Assembly: GCA_030690705.1 (NCBI GenBank)
Contig: JAUYGE010000118.1
Location: 1 to 6,377, forward strand
From: Dehalococcoidia bacterium
GTDB taxonomy: Bacteria; Chloroflexota; Dehalococcoidia; JAENJB01
Direction of reading: 5' to 3'
Length of the DNA stretch: 6,377 nt
Below the pieces are notes generated by a model. That model had not been told where the DNA came from and did not search any database. It saw only the letters and a program-made list of their open reading frames with translations. Every line of letters starts with the position of its first letter. Position 1 is the stretch's first letter. The position numbers and the translations under genes were made by a program. Shown here in pieces: positions 1 to 3,594 of this stretch.

Positions 1-10
1 TCCACAGCGT

Positions 11-45
11 CCTCTCCTCAAAGCTGGATGGGTCTCATTATACCA
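11..45 (-). promoter_or_regulatory. Leftward extended -10 promoter with ribosome binding site for a gene beyond the left edge
   Basis: Read on the minus strand, 45-37 is TGGTATAAT, a perfect extended -10 element (TG, one base, TATAAT). No convincing -35 box lies upstream, which is acceptable for an extended -10 promoter. Transcription would start near position 30 and run leftward. The minus-strand sequence at 19-11 is GAGGAGAGG, a strong Shine-Dalgarno match. Five bases further on is a GTG at 5-3 that could be the start codon of a gene lying almost wholly outside the window. The promoter and ribosome binding site are directly visible; the gene itself is inferred. Confidence 0.5.
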
Positions 46-256
46 CGAGCCGCGTAGGACCGAGTTTCTCTGCTATCTACTTCGATCAGTCTGTCGCAGA
101 GAATCATTGCGCATTCCCAGTCAGCTTCAGAAAAGTGGAGCGACCCCAGGCTAATGGGGCAGAGTGTCAGACTCTCGTAACCCCATCTGTTCACTCATGG
201 GGGTGCAGTCCATAAGCTATTTGTGTTCTATTTACACTCTCGGAAATCTGCCTGTG
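46..256. other. Intergenic stretch with hairpins and no recognisable gene
   Basis: I find no supported coding region here. Two structures stand out. First, TTCTCTGC at 66-73 and GCAGAGAA at 96-103 form a perfect 8-bp inverted repeat with a 22-base loop, just upstream of the leftward promoter. Second, CCCCAT at 181-186 can pair either with ATGGGG at 154-159 or with ATGGGG at 196-201. The first option is reinforced by an inner 5-bp stem, AGAGT at 161-165 with ACTCT at 171-175. These pairings exclude each other, as in an attenuator-like leader. The stretch lies upstream of the promoter proposed for the gene at 312, so it would be in that gene's leader only if a further promoter exists upstream. 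No function is assigned. Confidence 0.35.
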
Positions 257-284
257 GTGAAATCAGTGAATGGAGTATTATAAT
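257..284 (+). promoter_or_regulatory. Promoter for the hypothetical membrane protein at 312
   Basis: TATAAT at 279-284 matches the sigma-70-type -10 consensus exactly. Sixteen bases upstream, GTGAAA at 257-262 matches four of six positions of the -35 consensus. Transcription would start near 291, leaving a leader of about 20 bases before the ATG at 312. A purine-rich AAGGG at about 300-304, seven bases before the ATG, could serve as ribosome binding site. Confidence 0.55.
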
Positions 285-311
285 GAGGTAAAGTACGGCA
301 AGGGATAGGAA

Positions 312-830
312 ATGTTTATTTGGTGGCAATATACTATTACGTTCGCAGGTTCGTTGATTGTAGCTCTCGTTGCTGTTTTGTTTTCCCATTGGTTGTCTGA
401 CAGGAGGGGGTATAGAAAATCTCTACAGAACCTACGCAGCGAGGCTAGTACAAACATTGAAAATACCAAGCTAATCAAGCAGTGGATAGACAGAAATCTG
501 GATGCCTTGAAGGAAGACAAAATAGTGGTAGCACCATGCCCGCACCTTTATGAATCTGCTTGGTTCTCAGCTAGGGGTGAAGTATCTACTAAAGATTACG
601 CAATCGCTACCAAGTTGGAAGATGCTTATGGTTTCCTTTCTGCCGTAAACGACCTCTTTCATACTATTGAAGAATTAAAATGGGGTATAGGTGCAGCGAT
701 GATGAATTCTAAGAAAAGAGAAGTCATGGTGCTTGAGACAATAAGAGCAATAATTGATGAGGGTCTCTTACCTAATTTGACCGATGTAGAAACATTATTA
801 GAAAAGAAGTTGAAAACGGTAAAGTACTAG
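312..830 (+). CDS. Hypothetical protein with one N-terminal membrane helix
   Basis: I do not recognise this 172-residue protein. Residues about 5-27 (ending in LIVALVAVLFSHWL) form one hydrophobic segment. It is followed at once by basic residues (DRRGYRK, about 30-36), so the positive-inside rule suggests the N terminus faces out and residues about 30-172 lie in the cytoplasm. That part is charged and looks mainly helical, ending in a lysine-rich tail. There is no signal-peptide cleavage site and no enzymatic motif I can name. The ATG at 312 has a perfect -10 promoter upstream and a modest ribosome binding site. The gene is strongly A+T-rich (about 40% G+C by eye, against over 60% in the genes to its right) and sits next to a transposase remnant, which suggests horizontal acquisition. 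It is intact from start to stop. It could be a cargo or small accessory gene, but no specific role can be supported. Confidence 0.7.
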   Translation: MFIWWQYTITFAGSLIVALVAVLFSHWLSDRRGYRKSLQNLRSEASTNIENTKLIKQWIDRNLDALKEDKIVVAPCPHLYESAWFSARGEVSTKDYAIATKLEDAYGFLSAVNDLFHTIEELKWGIGAAMMNSKKREVMVLETIRAIIDEGLLPNLTDVETLLEKKLKTVKY

Positions 831-871
831 ATAGTCGTTGCCCCGTCCCCCGTTTGTAGGGCCATCGGCCA

Positions 872-962
872 TTAGAGTCTCGCAGTGCTTTTCACAAACT
901 CCTCAGATGTAAGACCTCCCAGGGAGGTATGCGGCCTGTCCTCATTGTAGGACTCGAACTCC
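872..962 (-). pseudogene. 3' remnant of an IS3-type transposase (integrase-core C terminus)
   Basis: Read leftward from about 962 to the TAA stop at 874-872, the sequence encodes about 29 residues including YNEDRPHTSLGGLTSEEF. The pattern YN-x-x-RPH-x-SLGG-x-T-x-EEF is the hallmark C terminus of DDE integrase-core (rve) transposases of the IS3 OrfB type. The rest of the transposase, including its catalytic D, D and E residues, is missing. Upstream of residue E at 961-959 the frame stays open but no longer resembles the family. The breakpoint is therefore near 962, only about 29 bases from the tsaE stop codon. The element's outer end should lie between about 835 and 871; TG dinucleotides at 839 and 855 are candidate termini, but no partner inverted repeat is present to confirm either. 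This is an inactive fragment left after a deletion. Confidence 0.8.
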
Positions 963-990
963 GATGAATCAGGGCGTAGCGCACTCGCTC

Positions 991-1506
991 CTACGCTTCT
1001 GGTCTCTTGGCTGGTTTGGCAGAGGGTACGAGGCTAGCCAGCCTCTCCTCGTACCGCTTGCCCCTGGCTTTCATCTCCAGCAGGCGTGTCCTGTCGCCGC
1101 GGTAGCTGATGGCGATGAGCAGGTGTTCTTCAGGCATGAGGCGGCCGAGTTTCTCGGCCCACTCGACCACGCAGAGGCCGGCGCCGGCGAAGTAGCTCTC
1201 CAGTCCGAGGTCGAGCATCTCGGCCTCGCGGTCGAGCCGGTAGAGGTCCATGTGGTACATGGCGAGCCGCCCGTGGTACTCCTTCATCAGGACAAAGGAG
1301 GGGCTGGACGTGTATTCGGTCACTCCGAGGCCGCGGGCAATGCCCTGGGCGAGACAGGTCTTGCCGCTCCCCAGTTCGCCCACCAGGAGATAGACGTCCC
1401 CGGGCTGGGCGGTTTCCCCCAGCCTTTCCCCGAGCTTCTGAGTCTGGCGCGGGCTGTGGCTCAGCATGGTGAGGGTTGTGGGGTTAAGACTGCCAGCGGT
1501 CTTCAC
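991..1506 (-). CDS. tsaE: tRNA threonylcarbamoyladenosine biosynthesis ATPase TsaE
   Basis: TsaE is the P-loop ATPase that works with TsaB and TsaD in the cytoplasm to transfer the threonylcarbamoyl group onto A37 of ANN-decoding tRNAs (t6A). The 171-residue protein has the expected family motifs: SHSPRQTQKLGERLG (about 16-30), Walker A GELGSGKT (43-50, K49 and T50), SPSF (68-71), HMDLYRL (85-91, D87) and VEWAEKL (114-120). Residues about 150-171 are a basic, proline-containing tail beyond the core. The GTG start at 1506 is chosen because AGGAG (1516-1512 on the minus strand) lies five bases upstream, inside the end of thiL; the ATG at 1467 (MLSHSPRQ) has no such site. Only one base separates the thiL stop from this start, so translation is probably coupled. 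In many bacteria tsaB and rimI or tsaD follow; here the sequence runs directly into an IS remnant. Confidence 0.95.
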   Translation of the reverse strand: MKTAGSLNPTTLTMLSHSPRQTQKLGERLGETAQPGDVYLLVGELGSGKTCLAQGIARGLGVTEYTSSPSFVLMKEYHGRLAMYHMDLYRLDREAEMLDLGLESYFAGAGLCVVEWAEKLGRLMPEEHLLIAISYRGDRTRLLEMKARGKRYEERLASLVPSAKPAKRPEA

Positions 1507-1507
1507 C

Positions 1508-2503
1508 TCAGCTCCTGAAATGCTCCCATCCCCTTCTGGCTGGGGAGAGGATTCTCCCTCTATCGTCCACCAGGTAAACGTCCGCGCGGCCCGAGGTCAT
1601 CTCCCCGATTGCCGTCACCGGGATTTCCTTCGCTACTCTCTCGATGACATCCTTATCGGCGGTGAAGAGCAGTTCGTAGTCCTCGCCGCCGGAGAGGATG
1701 AGTTCGAGGGCCACCATAGGGAAAGCCTGCTTCAGCACCGGATGGATGGGCAGTTTGCGCGTCTCCACCCTGGCGCCCAGCTGGCTGGCCCGGCATATCT
1801 GTGTCAGGTCAGACAGGAGGCCGTCGCTGATATCTATGGCGGTCTTCACGCCGTGCTTAAGCAGGACCTGGCCTTCAGCGAGGCGGGGCTGGGGTCGCAA
1901 ACTGGCGTTCCTCAAGACGGTTTGCGTATCTCTATCAGTTGATTGATGCCGGGTGAGCATGCGGAGGCCGGCTGCCGCCAGCCCGGTGTGCCCGGTGATG
2001 GCTATGAGGTCGCCCGGCCTGGCGGCGGAGCGCCGCAGCACCTCGTTGCCTGAAGATGATCCCACGACCGTGGTAGTAATGGAAAGCTCCGAGGCGCGGG
2101 TGATGTTGCCTCCCACCAAGGCGGTATCGTGTTTGTTGGCCAGCTCCGTGATACCGCGATAGAGGGCGGTTATCTCTTCGACATTGGCGGAAGGCGGCAT
2201 GGCGAGGGAGACCAGGGCGTATGCCGGAAGGCCGCCCATGGCGGCGATGTCGCTCAGGCTGACGGCCAGCGCCTTCCAGCCGACGTCCTCCCAGGTGCCC
2301 ATGCCTCGCCGGAAATGGACGCCCTCCACCAGGGTATCGGTGGTGGCCAGGGCCAGGCCGTATTTGCTGCGCCAGACGGCGGCATCATCCCCGATGCCGG
2401 CTACGACCTGTTGCCGGGAGAGGAGGTCCCTGTTCTGGCTCTGCTCAATCGTCCTCTTGATGAGGTCGATGAGGCCGAATTCCCCTAGCTCCGAGACTTT
2501 CAT
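1508..2503 (-). CDS. thiL: Thiamine-monophosphate kinase ThiL
   Basis: ThiL phosphorylates thiamine monophosphate with ATP to give thiamine diphosphate, the active cofactor and last step of the pathway. The protein (331 residues from the ATG at 2503) has the usual length and all the landmarks of this PurM/AIRS-like kinase: N-terminal SELGEFGLID; GIGDDAA (37-42), the metal-nucleotide loop; TTDTLVEGVHF (54-64); SLSDIAAMGG (82-91); LVGGNITR (129-136); DISDGLLSDL (224-233); and SGGEDYELLF (271-280). An ATG six codons earlier (2521) is also in frame, but family members normally begin at MKVSELGEFGL and neither start has a good Shine-Dalgarno. A TACAAT at 2517-2512 on the minus strand could be a -10 box starting transcription almost at the ATG at 2503, which would make the message leaderless or nearly so; this is an inference. 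It is first gene of the thiL-tsaE operon. Confidence 0.95.
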   Translation of the reverse strand: MKVSELGEFGLIDLIKRTIEQSQNRDLLSRQQVVAGIGDDAAVWRSKYGLALATTDTLVEGVHFRRGMGTWEDVGWKALAVSLSDIAAMGGLPAYALVSLAMPPSANVEEITALYRGITELANKHDTALVGGNITRASELSITTTVVGSSSGNEVLRRSAARPGDLIAITGHTGLAAAGLRMLTRHQSTDRDTQTVLRNASLRPQPRLAEGQVLLKHGVKTAIDISDGLLSDLTQICRASQLGARVETRKLPIHPVLKQAFPMVALELILSGGEDYELLFTADKDVIERVAKEIPVTAIGEMTSGRADVYLVDDRGRILSPARRGWEHFRS

Positions 2504-2538
2504 AGCCGGTAATTGTAGCATGTTTGAGAGGGGCTTCG

Positions 2539-2567
2539 CTTCTGTACCCCCGCCACGTGGGTAGAAG
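2539..2567. promoter_or_regulatory. Palindrome in the thiL / phosphoesterase divergent intergenic region
   Basis: CCACGTGG at 2553-2560 is a perfect 8-bp palindrome placed midway between two divergent genes. It lies within a wider imperfect inverted repeat: CTTCT (2539-2543) and ACCC (2546-2549) against GGGT (2559-2562) and AGAAG (2563-2567). This is a plausible binding site for a dimeric regulator or a small hairpin. No regulator can be named from the sequence. Confidence 0.3.
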
Positions 2568-2588
2568 ATGGCAACGCAGTACGGGTTT

Positions 2589-2601
2589 TGCTATAGTGGA
2601 G
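2589..2601 (+). promoter_or_regulatory. Extended -10-like element and ribosome binding site before the phosphoesterase
   Basis: TG at 2589-2590, one base, then TATAGT at 2592-2597 forms a good extended -10 element. GGAG at 2598-2601 is a Shine-Dalgarno match five bases before the ATG at 2607, and it decides that start. The two readings compete: a start site set by this -10 would fall near 2604 and remove the GGAG, giving a nearly leaderless message. At most one of the two is likely to be used for a given transcript. Confidence 0.4.
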
Positions 2602-2606
2602 AGCCG

Positions 2607-3347
2607 ATGCTTTACGCTATCCTGGCCGATACCCACGCCAATCTGGTTGCCTTCGAAGCGGTGCTGCGGGACATGGAGGGCCGGGGGAAGATTGAACAGG
2701 TGTGGTGCCTGGGCGATATGGTGGGCTACGGGCCGGCCCCCCATCAGTGCATTGAGCGCTTGCGCCAGATGAATCATCTGTGCGTTGCGGGCAACCACGA
2801 GTGGGCGGCTACAGGCAAGATAGATACCTTTGACTTCAATCTTGAGGCGGCGCAGGCGGTCCAGTGGACGGCGGGGCAGCTCACGCAGGAGGACAGGGAC
2901 TATCTCGAAGCCCTCCCTTCCACTTTGACCCAAGGCCCTTTCACCATGGCCCACGGCAGCCCTCGAAGTCCGCTCTGGGAGTACCTGATGGACAGCGGCC
3001 TGGCCGGGGAGAATCTGGCCTACTTTAAGACTCAGAACTGCTTCATCGGGCATTCGCACATCCCGCTATTCTTCCGGTGCGATGAGAAGGAGCAGCTTTG
3101 CCAGGGCACTCGCTGGGAGGCGGGCTTTCCCCTAAAGCTCGGTGGTGGAAGCCGCTTCATCATCAACCCGGGCAGCGTGGGACAGCCGAGGGACGGCGAC
3201 CCCCGGGCCAGCTACGCAATCTACGACAGTGAGAAAGGAAGCGTGGTCCTCGTCCGTGTCCGGTACGACATCGAGGCCACCCAGAGGGAGATGGAGCGGC
3301 ACGGGCTGCCGCAACAACTGATCAGGCGGCTGAGCCGGGGGGTGTGA
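2607..3347 (+). CDS. Calcineurin-like metallophosphoesterase (YfcE/ApaH-like fold)
   Basis: This is a 246-residue cytoplasmic member of the calcineurin-like phosphoesterase superfamily, which uses two metal ions to hydrolyse phosphoester bonds. The metal-binding motifs occur in order: ADTH (D8, H10), LGDMVGYGP (D37), GNHE (N63, H64), AHGSP (H116) and GHSHIP (H149, H151). The C-terminal INPGSVGQPRDGDPRASYAI (186-205) is typical of the small single-domain subfamily that acts on phosphodiesters or on nucleotide substrates. The true substrate cannot be read from the sequence. The ATG at 2607 is preferred over the in-frame ATG at 2568, because family members start at MLYAILADTHAN and a GGAG lies five bases upstream. 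The gene diverges from thiL and is followed by a repeat cluster, so it is probably a single-gene unit. Confidence 0.92.
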   Translation: MLYAILADTHANLVAFEAVLRDMEGRGKIEQVWCLGDMVGYGPAPHQCIERLRQMNHLCVAGNHEWAATGKIDTFDFNLEAAQAVQWTAGQLTQEDRDYLEALPSTLTQGPFTMAHGSPRSPLWEYLMDSGLAGENLAYFKTQNCFIGHSHIPLFFRCDEKEQLCQGTRWEAGFPLKLGGGSRFIINPGSVGQPRDGDPRASYAIYDSEKGSVVLVRVRYDIEATQREMERHGLPQQLIRRLSRGV

Positions 3348-3371
3348 GCCAGTCGCCCCTCCTTGATCACT

Positions 3372-3458
3372 ACGGATTGCTTCGCTGCGCTCGCAATGAC
3401 AAGAAACCATTGGCCTCCCGTCATTGCGAGGCCGCCAAGGACGGACGAAGCAATCCGT
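3372..3458. repeat. Dispersed palindromic repeat pair (REP/MITE-like), 'GGATTGCTTCG...CGCAATGAC' type
   Basis: Two copies of a short repeat face each other. The outer arms are 13 bp and perfect (3372-3384 with 3446-3458, ACGGATTGCTTCG and its complement). The inner arms are 11 bp and perfect (3390-3400 with 3420-3430, CTCGCAATGAC and its complement) around a 19-base loop. Transcribed, this would fold into a long interrupted hairpin. Units of this sequence are known as dispersed intergenic repeats in Chloroflexota, Deltaproteobacteria and other genomes, where they cause spurious ORFs reading CHCERSEAIRS, seen here too on the minus strand. It starts 25 bases after the phosphoesterase stop and could act as a transcript end or stabiliser, though no T-run follows. 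Confidence 0.85.
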
Positions 3459-3470
3459 GGTACCTCGGGG

Positions 3471-3498
3471 CGGATTCTCCGCAAACGCTCAGAATGAC
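3471..3498. repeat. Third, diverged copy of the same repeat family
   Basis: The segment 3471-3498 begins CGGATTCTCCGC and ends CTCAGAATGAC. This is the GGATTCTTCG...CAGAATGAC variant of the repeat at 3372-3458. It is in the same orientation as the first unit (3372-3400) and opposite to the second. It lies 12 bases beyond the inverted pair, so three half-units are clustered in about 127 bases upstream of fdhA. Confidence 0.6.
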
Positions 3499-3533
3499 AA
3501 TTTAGTGTTGCCAAACGCTCCCTCTCATTCAAA

Positions 3534-3563
3534 TTGACTTGAAACGGTGACTGAATATAGAAT
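3534..3563 (+). promoter_or_regulatory. Promoter for fdhA
   Basis: TTGACT at 3534-3539 matches five of six -35 positions. Eighteen bases downstream, TAGAAT at 3558-3563 matches five of six -10 positions; TATAGA at 3556-3561 is an alternative with a 16-base spacer. Transcription would start near 3570, leaving a leader of about 25 bases that contains the ribosome binding site. This lies downstream of the in-frame GTG at 3547, which argues against that codon as the start of fdhA. Confidence 0.6.
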
Positions 3564-3580
3564 TACTAGTTTCTCAAACA

Positions 3581-3586
3581 GGGGGA
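3581..3586 (+). promoter_or_regulatory. Ribosome binding site that fixes the fdhA start
   Basis: GGGGGA lies eight bases before the ATG at 3595 and is the only Shine-Dalgarno-like sequence near either candidate start. It supports initiation at ATG 3595 rather than at GTG 3547. Confidence 0.6.
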
Positions 3587-3594
3587 CAGTAGAA

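Noticed and set aside
156..205. tRNA-like stretch (GGCAGAGTGTCAG, CTCGTAA)
   Set aside because: It resembles a D-arm and an anticodon loop, but the anticodon stem does not pair, there is no TTCGA T-loop and no acceptor stem.
3..215. Plus-strand frame open from the left edge to TAA at 213-215 (70 codons)
   Set aside because: It has no ATG, no recognisable family and unremarkable composition; an open run of this length in one of six frames is expected fairly often by chance.
278..520. Minus-strand 80-codon open frame
   Set aside because: It overlaps the 312-830 gene in antisense. The plus-strand gene has a consensus promoter and a coherent membrane helix, so this frame is the shadow.
974..996. 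Inverted repeat GCGTAG / CTACGC after tsaE as a terminator
   Set aside because: The stem is only 6 bp with an 11-base loop, includes the tsaE stop codon, and has no T-run on the minus strand.
2445..3059. Minus-strand open frame of 204 codons over the phosphoesterase
   Set aside because: It is antisense to the phosphoesterase gene, which has all its metal-binding motifs, and it overlaps the start of thiL; no recognisable domain.
3132..3532. Minus-strand ORFs reading CHCERSEAIRS and similar
   Set aside because: These are the well-known spurious translations of the dispersed palindromic repeat, and they overlap the end of the phosphoesterase gene.
3547..3594. Upstream GTG start adding 16 residues to FdhA
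   Set aside because: No ribosome binding site precedes it, the extra residues do not look like family sequence, and the predicted fdhA promoter overlaps it; ATG 3595 has GGGGGA at good spacing.
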